Shown: positions 34,540 through 43,840, numbered from the stretch's first letter. The stretch: 62,131 nucleotides of DNA from Actinomycetota bacterium (GCA_947377725.1 CANCGX010000002.1:1-62131), one strand, 5' to 3'. Translations and numbers: made by a program. Notes: generated by a model from the letters alone, not told the origin.

Positions 34540-34827
34540 GTGGGCGCAAGAAGTAATAAGACGCTGAAGCCAAAGAAAGTTGCACCAAAACTTTCAGCTG
34601 CAGCGCTCAAGAAGTTCAAGAAGAAGCCATGTTCTTTCTGTCGTGAAAAGGTCACTTATATCGACTACAAAGACATCGCAACTCTTCGCAAGTTCATCTC
34701 GGATCGCGGCAAAATCCGCGCTCGCCGAGTTACAGGAGCTTGCACACAACACCAACGTCAGATTGCCGCAGCTGTAAAGAACAGCCGCGAAATGGCACTT
34801 CTGCCTTACACCTCAACAGCGCGCTAA
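34540..34827 (+). CDS. rpsR: 30S ribosomal protein S18 (zinc-binding type)
   Basis: 95 residues from GTG at 34540, supported by AAAAGGAG. Contains KKPCSFCREK and GACTQHQRQIAAAVK, i.e. the cysteines of the C+ zinc-binding form of S18. In many actinobacteria this coexists with a C- paralogue; none is in this window. The core DYKDIATLRKFISDRGKI is typical. Confidence 0.96.
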   Translation: MGARSNKTLKPKKVAPKLSAAALKKFKKKPCSFCREKVTYIDYKDIATLRKFISDRGKIRARRVTGACTQHQRQIAAAVKNSREMALLPYTSTAR

Positions 34828-34843
34828 AGGGGGCTGAATAATT

Positions 34844-35287
34844 ATGAAGCTCATTTTGACTCGTGAAGTCACTGGCCTAGGCCAGGCAGGCGATGTTGTA
34901 ACAGTTAAGGACGGATACGCACGCAATTTCCTATTGCCACGTAGCCACGCAATCCTTTGGTCACTAGGCGGAGAGAAGCAGATCGAAGCAATTCGTCGCG
35001 CTCGCACTGCCCGTGAAATCCGTGACCGCGAGCATGCGGTTGAAATCAAGAACTCACTTGAAAAGGCACCTATTGCTGTTAAGGCAAAGGTTGGCTCAAC
35101 AGGTTCGTTGTTCGGTTCTGTCACTGATAAGCAGATTGTTCTTGCTATCAAGGGCGCAACTGGCGTTGATATCGATCGTCATAAGCTCAAGGTTGGACAC
35201 ATCAAGAAGCTCGGTAAGTACTCCGTCAAGGTTGCACTTACAAGCCAAGTTTCAGCAACTATCGCTATCGAGGTTGTTGCCGCTTAA
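34844..35287 (+). CDS. rplI: 50S ribosomal protein L9
   Basis: 147 residues. N-terminal RNA-binding domain MKLILTREVTGLGQAGDVV with GYARNFLLPR, a central helix, and a C-terminal domain (TGSLFGSVTDKQI). Last gene of the operon; a strong intrinsic terminator follows 15 nt after its stop. Confidence 0.97.
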   Translation: MKLILTREVTGLGQAGDVVTVKDGYARNFLLPRSHAILWSLGGEKQIEAIRRARTAREIRDREHAVEIKNSLEKAPIAVKAKVGSTGSLFGSVTDKQIVLAIKGATGVDIDRHKLKVGHIKKLGKYSVKVALTSQVSATIAIEVVAA

Positions 35288-35301
35288 ATTCTTAGAAATT
35301 T

Positions 35302-35333
35302 ATGGCCCGCTGGTTTTCCAGTGGGCCATTTTT
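35302..35333 (+). terminator. Intrinsic terminator after rplI
   Basis: A 12-bp stem (ATGGCCCGCTGG with CCAGTGGGCCAT, one G-U pair), a TTTT loop, and a run of five T immediately after. It is the only strong intrinsic terminator I see in the window. It also reads acceptably on the opposite strand. Confidence 0.92.
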
Positions 35334-35390
35334 CATTTGCATCCAGATCTTTCCAGATTTTTCCAAATATTGAGATGAACGAAAAAACCT

Positions 35391-35464
35391 TTATACACAG
35401 GCATCTATGCTCAAACGAGCGCGTAATCCACCAACCTGAGTGAGTTATCCACGGGTTACCCACA
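35391..35464 (+). promoter_or_regulatory. DnaA-box cluster upstream of dnaB
   Basis: TTATACACA (35391-35399) fits the TTATNCACA consensus exactly; TTATCCACG (35445-35453) and TTACCCACA (35456-35464) differ by one base each. All point the same way, 97-170 bp before the dnaB start, in a gap that otherwise contains only the rplI terminator. Confidence 0.6.
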
Positions 35465-35560
35465 ATTTTTCCACTGCTCTACACAGCTTCCCCACAGGCA
35501 CATACACATGAACGGGGTTCAGTAATAGGGAATGTCAGTGCTCGCAACCAGAATACGACC

Positions 35561-36970
35561 ATGAGCGTTTCAGAACTTCCCGCACGCGGCAGTGGATCCC
35601 AATACAACGCTGCACCCGTCGAGTTTGAACGTACTCCACCACAAGATCTTGTTGCCGAACAATCCGTGCTTGGCGGAATGCTTCTCTCCAAAGATGCAAT
35701 CGCAGATGTTGTAGAGATTATTAAAGAGCGAGATTTTTATCGCCCAGCTCACGAATTAATTTACGATGCAATTCTAGATTTGTACGGCAAAGGTGATCCA
35801 GCAGATCCAGTAACAGTTGTTGCCGAACTTACAAAACGTGGAGACATTGCTCGCGCCGGTGGTGCACCATATCTACACACTCTGATTTCTTCAGTACCAA
35901 CTGCTGCAAATGCTGGCTATTACGCAAAGATTGTTCGCGATTGCGCAATCATGCGTCGACTGGTTGAAGCTGGAACCAAGATTGTTCAACTTGGGTATTC
36001 AGCAGAAGGCGATGTTGATGATGTTGTAGATCAAGCACAAGCAGAAGTTTATGAAGTAACCGAACGCCGTGCTTCTGAAGATTACATTCAACTCTCAGAA
36101 CTTCTTCCTGATGCACTCGATGAAATCGAAGCTATTGCAACCGGTATTAAAGATGAAGGTGTTAAATCTGGATTTAAAGATCTTGACGCGCTCACTAATG
36201 GATTCCACGCAGGAAATATGATTGTTCTTGCTGCCCGTCCTGCTGTTGGTAAATCAACACTTGGACTAGATATTGCTCGCCACGCAGCAATTCACAATGG
36301 CGATGCTGCAGTTATCTTTTCACTTGAAATGTCTCGTTCAGAAATCACAATGCGTATGCTTTCAGCGGAAGCGCGCGTCGGACTTAACAATATTCGCTCA
36401 GGATCTCTCTCTGATGATGAGTGGGGCCGCCTTGCAAAACGTATGGGTGAAATTTCAGATGCACCACTCTTTATCGATGATTCACCAAATCTTTCACTGA
36501 TGGAAATCCGAGCAAAAGCTCGCCGTCTTAAGCAACGCCATAACCTCAAATTAATTGTTATCGATTACCTCCAGTTGATGTCTTCTGGAAAGCGCGTCGA
36601 GAGTCGTCAACAAGAAGTTTCTGAGTTCTCTCGTAACCTGAAATTGCTTGCTAAAGAACTTGGGGTCCCTGTAATTGCAATCTCACAGCTCAACCGTTCA
36701 CCTGAACAACGTGCTGATAAGAAACCAATGCTTTCAGATCTTCGCGAATCGGGTTCTATTGAACAAGATGCAGATATGGTTATTTTGCTTCACCGAGATG
36801 ATCTGTATGAAGGTTCGGCACGCTCAGGAGAAGCTGATTTGATTGTTGCAAAGCACCGTAATGGTCCAACTCGCACAATTACCGTTGCTGCCCAACTTCA
36901 CTTTGCGCGGTTCGCAGATATTGCACCAGCCTTCCAATCACCAACGGAAAGCTTTATTAAAGATAATTAG
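35561..36970 (+). CDS. dnaB: Replicative DNA helicase DnaB
   Basis: 469 residues with no intein. The N-terminal domain (about residues 25-165) begins PPQDLVAEQSVLGGMLLS; the RecA-like domain has Walker A AARPAVGKSTL, Walker B LKLIVIDYLQLM and VPVIAISQLNRSPEQR, and the arginine-finger region near DMVILLHRDD. Hexameric 5'-3' helicase of the replisome, probably loaded with the DciA-like protein at 10705-11157. Its stop codon shares bases with the carbonic anhydrase stop (TTAG, 36967-36970). Confidence 0.97.
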   Translation: MSVSELPARGSGSQYNAAPVEFERTPPQDLVAEQSVLGGMLLSKDAIADVVEIIKERDFYRPAHELIYDAILDLYGKGDPADPVTVVAELTKRGDIARAGGAPYLHTLISSVPTAANAGYYAKIVRDCAIMRRLVEAGTKIVQLGYSAEGDVDDVVDQAQAEVYEVTERRASEDYIQLSELLPDALDEIEAIATGIKDEGVKSGFKDLDALTNGFHAGNMIVLAARPAVGKSTLGLDIARHAAIHNGDAAVIFSLEMSRSEITMRMLSAEARVGLNNIRSGSLSDDEWGRLAKRMGEISDAPLFIDDSPNLSLMEIRAKARRLKQRHNLKLIVIDYLQLMSSGKRVESRQQEVSEFSRNLKLLAKELGVPVIAISQLNRSPEQRADKKPMLSDLRESGSIEQDADMVILLHRDDLYEGSARSGEADLIVAKHRNGPTRTITVAAQLHFARFADIAPAFQSPTESFIKDN

Positions 36971-37461
36971 TTGATGGGGTTAATGCGGCCAGTCTTAACG
37001 TCGTAAATTGCGCCCATTACTTGGATACCTTGAGGCAATAAAGGGTATGACTCAATACGTTGAATATCTTGAAAGAGAGCTTTGTTCTGATCTCTCACTG
37101 TGCGAATTTCAATACCTCGAGTATCAACACCGCTAGCTTCTTTTATTTGTTGATGAATTTCTGACTCTTCTGCTGAGGCCATGCGGCAATCAGTGTGAGG
37201 CATTACAAGAACTCTCTTGACGCCAAGCAAATGAGTAGCAAGTACCAAAGTACGAAGCACGTCTTCAGTTACACGCGCACCAGCATTACGAAGGATCTTC
37301 GCATCACCTGCGTGCATTCCTACAATTCTCAGTGGATCAATTCGAGAATCCATGCATGTGACAATCGCTAAACCCTTTTTAGCAAAGCCCGTGAGGTCTT
37401 CCTTAGTAAATGTAGAGACATAATCTTCATTTGATTTAAGAAGGTCTGCGAAATTCTCCAT
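36967..37461 (-). CDS. Beta-class carbonic anhydrase
   Basis: 164 residues. Zinc ligands Cys36 (CMDSR, with Asp38 and Arg40), His89 and Cys92 (PHTDC) are all present, as in mycobacterial Rv1284-type enzymes. It interconverts CO2 and bicarbonate, supplying bicarbonate for carboxylases. ATG at 37461 follows TAGAAT by exactly 6 nt, indicating a leaderless message. Convergent with dnaB. Confidence 0.92.
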   Translation of the reverse strand: MENFADLLKSNEDYVSTFTKEDLTGFAKKGLAIVTCMDSRIDPLRIVGMHAGDAKILRNAGARVTEDVLRTLVLATHLLGVKRVLVMPHTDCRMASAEESEIHQQIKEASGVDTRGIEIRTVRDQNKALFQDIQRIESYPLLPQGIQVMGAIYDVKTGRINPIN

Positions 37462-37473
37462 AACTAAATTCTA
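37462..37473 (-). promoter_or_regulatory. Leaderless -10 element for carbonic anhydrase
   Basis: On the minus strand, TAGAAT (37468-37473), then 6 nt, then the ATG at 37461. The hexamer lies in the 15-bp spacer after the transporter gene. Confidence 0.5.
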
Positions 37474-37476
37474 GTA

Positions 37477-38391
37477 TTACTTTGAAGCCGCTTTATCCGC
37501 TAAATAGATACCCACAAGTACAACAGCTCCACCGATGAGTTGAACGAGATTGAATGTCTCCTTCAGCAGTATCCACGCAAATCCTCCCGCGAAAATTGGC
37601 TCAAGCATCCCAATAATGGAGGCTGTACTGGCATTAATGTTTTTAATCGCAGAAGTCACCAAGAGATACGGAACAAGGGTTCCCATCACAACAACCCAGG
37701 CGATCAGCAGCCAGCCAGGAATTGTGTGGCCAGCAAAACGCCCGGTCAATGGAACTGAATCAGAAAATATATGAAACGGATAACTCCACCATGGTTGGAT
37801 AATCGCAAAAAATATTGCAGTCACTCCCATGCCATAAAGCACAAGCGTTTCACCGCTGACATATCTGCGCAATTTGGAAGCTTGATAGAAATAGAAAGCC
37901 AGCGCCAACGCATCAAGGATAGAAGAAATTAACCCAATGCCGTTAAACGTTAACCCCTTCCAGACTTGTCCGACGAGAATTAATCCGCCAAAACCAAAGA
38001 GAAGTCCAAGCCACATGGAGCGAGCAACAGTCTCCTTTTTCACAAAACGAATATAAAGAGTGATCCAAATAGGAGCGGTAAATTCGATAATTAAGGCAAT
38101 CGAAACAGGCAATTTTGAGATTGAAAAGAAGTAGAAGCCCTGTACAGCTGCGACTCCGACAATGCCAAAGATAACTAAGCGTTTTACAAGGTTACGTTCA
38201 ACTCTAATATCTTGAGGCTTGCGAATAAGAAGATAGGTCAAGAGCAATATAGCAACACCAAGTGTTCGCACCTCAGTAAGCCGCATCGAACTAATTCCAG
38301 TGAGAAGAACCCACTTGGCAACGACGCCATTGAATGCGAAGAAAACCGCAGCAAGAATTAAAAGTATTTCACCACGGTGAGATTTTTGCAT
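37477..38391 (-). CDS. DMT-superfamily (EamA) transporter
   Basis: 304 residues with ten membrane helices in two EamA repeats (about residues 5-140 and 150-298); GMLEPIFAGGFAWILLKE is the conserved end of the second repeat. Likely exports or imports a small metabolite such as an amino acid; substrate unknown. The ATG follows TACTCT by 6 nt. The carbonic anhydrase gene follows 15 nt downstream with its own -10. Confidence 0.87.
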   Translation of the reverse strand: MQKSHRGEILLILAAVFFAFNGVVAKWVLLTGISSMRLTEVRTLGVAILLLTYLLIRKPQDIRVERNLVKRLVIFGIVGVAAVQGFYFFSISKLPVSIALIIEFTAPIWITLYIRFVKKETVARSMWLGLLFGFGGLILVGQVWKGLTFNGIGLISSILDALALAFYFYQASKLRRYVSGETLVLYGMGVTAIFFAIIQPWWSYPFHIFSDSVPLTGRFAGHTIPGWLLIAWVVVMGTLVPYLLVTSAIKNINASTASIIGMLEPIFAGGFAWILLKETFNLVQLIGGAVVLVGIYLADKAASK

Positions 38392-38403
38392 TCCGCAAGA
38401 GTA
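38392..38403 (-). promoter_or_regulatory. Leaderless -10 element for the EamA transporter
   Basis: TACTCT on the minus strand (38398-38403), 6 nt, ATG at 38391. Confidence 0.5.
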
Positions 38404-38412
38404 GCGAAAGAA

Positions 38413-40242
38413 TTAGAAAGCAGACTCCGATAGACCCATTAGCGCTCCATCTTCGCTCTCCAATATTTTCTTATCGGCAGTGATATGCGGTAGAACGGTG
38501 CGAATAAAGTGTTGAGCAGCAGCAATCTTCCCGGTGTAGAAATCTAGATCTTTACCAGTTGCATTTGGCAACCGCTCGGCCGCAATATCTGCTTGGCGAA
38601 GAAGTAACCAACCAATAATCACCTCACCTGTAGCCATCAGAAGTCTGGATGTATTCAATCCAACTTTATAAATTTCTGACTCAGCGCCGGATTCTTGTGA
38701 CGCCATTGCAAATCCAACGAGAGTTCCCATCATCTCGTTAACATCAGCGAGCGCTTTCCCAAGCTTCTCTTTTTCGGATGCATGGACTCCTCCAGATGCT
38801 GCGAAAGCACCAATATCTTTTCCAAGAAGACCAATTGCGCGCCCACCATCTTTTACTATCTTGCGGAAGAAGAAATCCAGACCCTGGATAGCGGTAGTTC
38901 CTTCATACAAAGTATCGATTTTTGCATCACGCACATATTGTTCTAATGGCCAGTCTTGTGTAAATCCAGAACCACCAAACGTTTGAAGCGATTCAGTTCC
39001 TAGCAGAACCCATGATTTTTCTGAGCCGTAACCTTTAACAATAGGCAGTAATAAATCGTTGAGCTTTTCAAGATCTTCAAGTTTCGATCCACCTTCTGCC
39101 CGAGCAATTGAAATCTCATCTTGAATGGAAGCCGTATACAAAATAAGAGCCCGCATACCTTCCGAATAGGCCTTTTGGACCATGAGAGATCTACGTACGT
39201 CGGGGTGCTTAATAATGGTTACACGTGGAGAATTCTTATCGTTCATTACTTTCATATCTCCGCCTTGCACGCGAGTCTTCGCATACGCAAGTGCTTGTTG
39301 GTAACCCGCAGAAAGTGTTGATATTGCTTTCGTTCCCACCATCATGCGAGCAAATTCAATTACTTTAAACATCTGAGCAATTCCGTCATGGACATCACCT
39401 AAGAGATATCCGACAGCAGGTTCTTTCTCGCCAAGATTCATTTCACACGTGGAAGAAACATTTAGCCCCATCTTGTGCTCAACGTTTGTTACATAAACAC
39501 CGTTACGTTTTCCGAGCGCGCCGGTTTCAAAATCAAACATAAATTTTGGAACTAAGAAGAGCGAGAGTCCTTTTGTTCCTGGCCCTGCACCTTCTGGGCG
39601 TGCGAGAACATAGTGAATGATGTTTTCATTCAAGTCACTGTCACCAGACGTAATAAATCTTTTTGTTCCTGTGATGTGCCAAGTGCCATCTGCTTGTTGT
39701 ACAGCTTTAGATCGACCAGCTCCAACATCTGAACCTGCATCAGGTTCTGTCAATTGCATGGTGGCGCCCCAATCCTTGTCCACCATAAATTTGGCAATCT
39801 TTTTCTGTTCTTCGGTACCTAAGTAATAAGCAACGTTTGCAAAAGAAGATCCAGATGCATAAATATGTATTGCAGGATTTGAACCCAAAATCATTTCTGC
39901 AATTGCCCAGCGGATTGACGGAGGTGTGGCCATGCCACCAATTTCTACCGGCGCATCTAAACGCCACCATTCGTTGTCGATGTATGCGCGATAGGATTTT
40001 TTGAAACTCTCAGGAAGTGTTACCGAACCCGTGCTTTTGTCGAAAGTTGTTCCGATTCGATCGCCGTCGACGAATGATGCAGCTAAATCGTTCTCTGCCA
40101 ATCGTTTGATTTCTTCGAGCATTCCCATTGCAGTAGGGCGGTCCATATCTTTATAGATTGATCGTCCCATTGTGCTTTCACGCTCAAGTAGGTCAAAAAG
40201 ACAGAATTCGATATCTCGGAGGTTGGCTGTGTAATGGCTCAT
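38413..40242 (-). CDS. Acyl-CoA dehydrogenase, FadE5-like
   Basis: 609 residues, the long bacterial acyl-CoA dehydrogenase type. The N-terminus MSHYTANLRDIEFCLFDLLE and LPESFKKSYRAY resemble mycobacterial FadE5. FAD-binding segments are QLTEPDAGSDVGAGRSKA and ITGTKRFITSGDSD; the catalytic base region is YEGTTAIQGLDFFFRK. It oxidises acyl-CoA to enoyl-CoA, passing electrons to ETF and then probably to the EtfD-like protein at 2745-4697. DmdC-type enzymes share this length, so an alternative substrate is possible. CATTAT lies 6 nt before the ATG. Confidence 0.87.
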   Translation of the reverse strand: MSHYTANLRDIEFCLFDLLERESTMGRSIYKDMDRPTAMGMLEEIKRLAENDLAASFVDGDRIGTTFDKSTGSVTLPESFKKSYRAYIDNEWWRLDAPVEIGGMATPPSIRWAIAEMILGSNPAIHIYASGSSFANVAYYLGTEEQKKIAKFMVDKDWGATMQLTEPDAGSDVGAGRSKAVQQADGTWHITGTKRFITSGDSDLNENIIHYVLARPEGAGPGTKGLSLFLVPKFMFDFETGALGKRNGVYVTNVEHKMGLNVSSTCEMNLGEKEPAVGYLLGDVHDGIAQMFKVIEFARMMVGTKAISTLSAGYQQALAYAKTRVQGGDMKVMNDKNSPRVTIIKHPDVRRSLMVQKAYSEGMRALILYTASIQDEISIARAEGGSKLEDLEKLNDLLLPIVKGYGSEKSWVLLGTESLQTFGGSGFTQDWPLEQYVRDAKIDTLYEGTTAIQGLDFFFRKIVKDGGRAIGLLGKDIGAFAASGGVHASEKEKLGKALADVNEMMGTLVGFAMASQESGAESEIYKVGLNTSRLLMATGEVIIGWLLLRQADIAAERLPNATGKDLDFYTGKIAAAQHFIRTVLPHITADKKILESEDGALMGLSESAF

Positions 40243-40292
40243 GGCGTAATAATGCTACTCGTGGGTAACTTAATCAACATCCCCCGCTCAGA

Positions 40293-40304
40293 TAGGGTCT
40301 GCCC
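40293..40304 (+). promoter_or_regulatory. Leaderless -10 element for dcd
   Basis: TAGGGT at 40293-40298, 6 nt, ATG at 40305. No Shine-Dalgarno sequence. Confidence 0.5.
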
Positions 40305-40883
40305 ATGCTTCTAAGTGACCGCGATATCCGTGCAGAACTCGCCTTGGGCCGAGTCAAAGTTGAGCCATTCGAAGAGAAGATGGTCCAGCCCTCCTCTGTG
40401 GATGTTCGACTCGATCGCTTCTTCCGCGTCTTTGAGAACCACAAGTACGAATCAATCGACCCATCAATAGAGCAGTCAGAGTTAACGCGAGAGATTGCTG
40501 TTGGATCTGATGAGTTCTTCATTCTTCACCCAGGCGAATTCGTTCTTGCGAGCACCTATGAAGTAATCACTCTGCCAGACGATATAGCTGGACGCCTCGA
40601 AGGAAAATCTTCACTCGGACGCCTCGGTCTACTTACTCACTCAACTGCCGGATTTATTGATCCTGGTTTTAGCGGCCACATAACGCTTGAACTTTCGAAC
40701 GTGGCAAATCTTCCCGTCAAACTTTTTCCAGGCATGAAAATAGGACAACTTTGTCTCATCAAACTCTCATCTCCTGCTGAGCATCCTTACGGCTCAGCGC
40801 TTTATGGTTCTAGATACCAAGGTCAACGCGGTCCTACCGCGTCAAAATCTTGGATGAACTTTCATAAATCTATCGTGGAATAG
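40305..40883 (+). CDS. dcd: dCTP deaminase, probably bifunctional (dUMP-forming)
   Basis: 192 residues. Motifs RLEGKSSLGRLGL, STAGFIDPGFSGHITLELSN (with the catalytic Glu) and YGSRYQGQRGPT are near-identical in pattern to the mycobacterial bifunctional DCD-DUT, which converts dCTP directly to dUMP. It therefore may replace a separate dUTPase; this is inferred from sequence type. Supplies dUMP for thymidylate synthesis. Confidence 0.93.
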   Translation: MLLSDRDIRAELALGRVKVEPFEEKMVQPSSVDVRLDRFFRVFENHKYESIDPSIEQSELTREIAVGSDEFFILHPGEFVLASTYEVITLPDDIAGRLEGKSSLGRLGLLTHSTAGFIDPGFSGHITLELSNVANLPVKLFPGMKIGQLCLIKLSSPAEHPYGSALYGSRYQGQRGPTASKSWMNFHKSIVE

Positions 40884-40900
40884 GGGTTAAAGTAGAGGGC

Positions 40901-41455
40901 ATGAGTACAACTTTAATCATTGTTGCAGTAATCGCATTACTTCTTCTTGTCGGTGTAGCTGGCTACAACCGCTTAATTCGCTTGAATGTTTCCGTTGATG
41001 AAGCTTTCGCACAAATCGAAGTCCAACTCAAACGTCGTAGCGATTTAATTCCTAATTTGGTTGAAACTGTTAAGGGATATGCCGCACACGAAAAAAGCAC
41101 ATTCGATGCAGTTGTTGCTGCTCGTGCTAAATCTACAAGTGCGACTTCGGTTGCAGATGTAGCCGCAGCAGATGGCGCGATGACTCAAGCTCTTCGTGGT
41201 CTCCTAGCTGTAGCTGAGGCGTACCCAGATCTCAAAGCTTCTGCAAACTTCTTATCATTGCAAGATGAACTTTCGACAACAGAAAATAAAGTTTCTTTTG
41301 CTCGCCAGTTTTACAATGACAATGTGCGCTCGCTCAACAGCGCTGTAAAAACATTTCCATCAAATCTATTTGCTAACTTAGCAAAAGTGAGTTCACGAGC
41401 ATTTTACGAAGTGGATGATCCTTCAGATCGCAAGGCTCCAAACGTAAAGTTCTAG
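40901..41455 (+). CDS. lemA: LemA family protein
   Basis: 184 residues. One N-terminal membrane helix (about 3-21), then the LemA helical domain: DEAFAQIEVQLKRRSDLIPN, LVETVKGYAAHEKSTFD and FLSLQDELSTTENKVSFAR. Function poorly known; often paired with HtpX, as here (1 nt gap). TAAAGT stands 7 nt before the ATG, suggesting a leaderless start. Confidence 0.93.
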   Translation: MSTTLIIVAVIALLLLVGVAGYNRLIRLNVSVDEAFAQIEVQLKRRSDLIPNLVETVKGYAAHEKSTFDAVVAARAKSTSATSVADVAAADGAMTQALRGLLAVAEAYPDLKASANFLSLQDELSTTENKVSFARQFYNDNVRSLNSAVKTFPSNLFANLAKVSSRAFYEVDDPSDRKAPNVKF

Positions 41456-41456
41456 T

Positions 41457-42365
41457 ATGAATTTTCGCAAACTTCAAGCAGCAAACCGCCGCAAAACTGT
41501 CGAATTGCTCTTTGGCATGGGTTTATTGGTAGGAGTTGTTGTTTACGCAGCCCTGACATATTTCGGGAAAACAGGCGTAGGGGTTGTTCCTTTTGCAGTT
41601 GGCATTGCACTTATTTCTGTGTGGGGTTCCTACTGGGCATCAGACACAATCGTTCTCACCATGACCGGCGCAAAAGAAATTCAAGAATCTGACAATCCAA
41701 AACTCTTTAACATAATTCAAGAAGTCGCCATTGCGAGTGGATTGAAAATGCCAAAGGTAGCTATTGTCGAAGATTCTGCGCCTAACGCATTTGCTACAGG
41801 AAGAAATCCAGATAAAGCACTGATTGCTTTCACGACCGGAATTCTGGATGTGATGGATCGAGAAGAACTTCAGGGAGTTATTGCTCACGAACTGAGCCAT
41901 GTCGCCAATCGCGATACTTTGGTTTCTGCAGTTGCCGCAACCACAGCGGGCGCAATTGCAATTCTGAGTGATTTTCTTACTCGAATGATGTGGTTTGGAG
42001 GAGGCCGAAGAGATGACCGTGAAAGCAACCAAAACCCACTAGCTTTAATTTTCTCACTTGTTATTTTAATTCTGGCACCCCTTGCAGCAATCCTTTTGCG
42101 TTCGGCGATCTCTCGTCGCAGAGAAGCTTTGGCTGACGCAACTGCAGTGGCTTTTACTCGCAACCCGACTGGACTCCGCCGCGCACTTGAAGTTCTAGCT
42201 GCAGATTCAACCGTCGTTCAACAACGCTCAACGGCTGTCGCACATATTTGGATTGAGTCACCGTTAGATGGCAACTCGGTCTCTAAATTATTTAGCACCC
42301 ACCCACCGATTCAAGAGCGAATTGCAACCCTACGTCTCATGGAAGCAAACCCCGAGTCGTATTAG
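41457..42365 (+). CDS. htpX: Zinc metalloprotease HtpX
   Basis: 302 residues, M48 family. Two N-terminal helices (about 18-35, 42-62), the zinc motif HELSH in GVIAHELSHVANRD, a membrane segment near residues 190-215, and the third-ligand Glu region in SRRREALADATAV. Acts in quality control of membrane proteins. Operon with lemA; its stop codon shares bases with the convergent kinase gene (TTAG, 42362-42365). Confidence 0.93.
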   Translation: MNFRKLQAANRRKTVELLFGMGLLVGVVVYAALTYFGKTGVGVVPFAVGIALISVWGSYWASDTIVLTMTGAKEIQESDNPKLFNIIQEVAIASGLKMPKVAIVEDSAPNAFATGRNPDKALIAFTTGILDVMDREELQGVIAHELSHVANRDTLVSAVAATTAGAIAILSDFLTRMMWFGGGRRDDRESNQNPLALIFSLVILILAPLAAILLRSAISRRREALADATAVAFTRNPTGLRRALEVLAADSTVVQQRSTAVAHIWIESPLDGNSVSKLFSTHPPIQERIATLRLMEANPESY

Positions 42366-43831
42366 TCGTTTCTTATCGGAAAATGAAGCGTGAATGTAGA
42401 GCCTTCACCAACTTCTGAATTCAAAGTAACAGTTCCACCATGGGCTTTCATGATGGCATCAACAATAGAAAGTCCAAGCCCTGAGCCTTCGCCACCACTT
42501 CGAACGCGCGATGGATCTGCGCGGTAGAAGCGCTCAAAAATCTTCTCTTGAACTTCCGGCGACATACCTGGGCCATTGTCGCGAACAGAAATAATCTTTT
42601 CTTCCGCTGTTCCACTTACTGAAACAAATATTGAGGTTCCAGCCGGAGTGTGTGTTCTGGCGTTTGCAAGCAGATTCTGGAGAGCTTGATGAATACGGCT
42701 TTCATCGCCAAGGATGTAATTCTCTTCCTCATCGCCCAAATCAATTGTGATTGAGTGGTGAGGGCCCGCAGCACGAGCAGAGGCCACGCAGTCGTTCACC
42801 AATTTATCTAAATCAACAGCCTCTTGATTAAATTGCGGTGCTTGATCCATCCGAGCGAGCAATAATAAATCTTCGACTAAAGTACTCATGCGAATGGATT
42901 CTTTTTCGATTCGTCCTACAAGTTCTCTTGTTTTTTCTTCACCAGTGACCGCCCCTTGGCGATGCAACTCTGCGAAACCGCGAATTGCAGTTAATGGAGT
43001 ACGAAGCTCATGTGAAGCATCCGCGACAAAACGACGAAGGCGAGATTCAGATGCAATACGAAGCGCAAAGGAATCTTCGATCTTTCCTAACATCGTATTG
43101 AGTGAAGCCGACAACCTTCCAACTTCAGTACTTTCATCGACTTCTGGAAGACGTGCAGAGTAATCTCCATCTGCTATTGCTGCAGCGGTATGCTCAACTT
43201 CTCGAAGTGGTTTTAAAGAGATTCTAATTATCCAGCGAGCAACCACGGCAATTAATAGAAGTACGATCATTGTTACGAGAATAAAGAAACCTTGAAGTTG
43301 GCGCTGTGTAGTTTCAACTCCATCTAAAGAGGTGGAAATAACCACGCTTCCAAGACCAGAAGGCAACATTTTTGCGATGGCACGAAAATCAGGACGGTCG
43401 CGCAGACCAATCACCGTGAAGGGAATGCCATTCGTTGCTTTCACTTGTGATGCCGTTAAGTGCGTGAAAGTGGTGCCATCACTACCCATCATGCTCATCA
43501 TCTCGCCGCCGAGCGCTGCAACAGTGTTTCCATCGAGGTCAAGAAGCGTCACCATTGTGGATGTTGGGACATTCGTTAAAGGTCTTACAGGTCGAAATGT
43601 TTGTCCTTCATCGCTTTGGGGTGTTGCTGCTTCAATACCAGCGCGGTCCAAACGAGCAAGTGAACCATTTGCAATATCACTTAATTGCGAATCAACTTGC
43701 TTTAATAAATATGAATGCAAAGCTCTTTCCGCAGCAAAGTCTGAAGCACCAACCCCGATTGCAGCTACAAGTACCGTAGCGAGAAGCAACCTATTACGTA
43801 AGCTCCACGCTTTAAAAGTTATTGGCTTCAC
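42362..43831 (-). CDS. Sensor histidine kinase
   Basis: 489 residues. Membrane helices at about 12-32 and 178-200 flank an extracytoplasmic sensor domain; HAMP follows; H-box DASHELRTPLTAIRGFAEL carries the phospho-acceptor His; then N box LLANARTH, G1 VRDNGPGMSPE and G2 GEGSGLGLSI. Autophosphorylates and passes phosphate to the response regulator encoded 10 nt upstream in the same operon. Stimulus unknown. The kinase resembles the PhoR/TrcS group. Confidence 0.93.
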   Translation of the reverse strand: MKPITFKAWSLRNRLLLATVLVAAIGVGASDFAAERALHSYLLKQVDSQLSDIANGSLARLDRAGIEAATPQSDEGQTFRPVRPLTNVPTSTMVTLLDLDGNTVAALGGEMMSMMGSDGTTFTHLTASQVKATNGIPFTVIGLRDRPDFRAIAKMLPSGLGSVVISTSLDGVETTQRQLQGFFILVTMIVLLLIAVVARWIIRISLKPLREVEHTAAAIADGDYSARLPEVDESTEVGRLSASLNTMLGKIEDSFALRIASESRLRRFVADASHELRTPLTAIRGFAELHRQGAVTGEEKTRELVGRIEKESIRMSTLVEDLLLLARMDQAPQFNQEAVDLDKLVNDCVASARAAGPHHSITIDLGDEEENYILGDESRIHQALQNLLANARTHTPAGTSIFVSVSGTAEEKIISVRDNGPGMSPEVQEKIFERFYRADPSRVRSGGEGSGLGLSIVDAIMKAHGGTVTLNSEVGEGSTFTLHFPIRND

Positions 43832-43840
43832 AAAATGATT

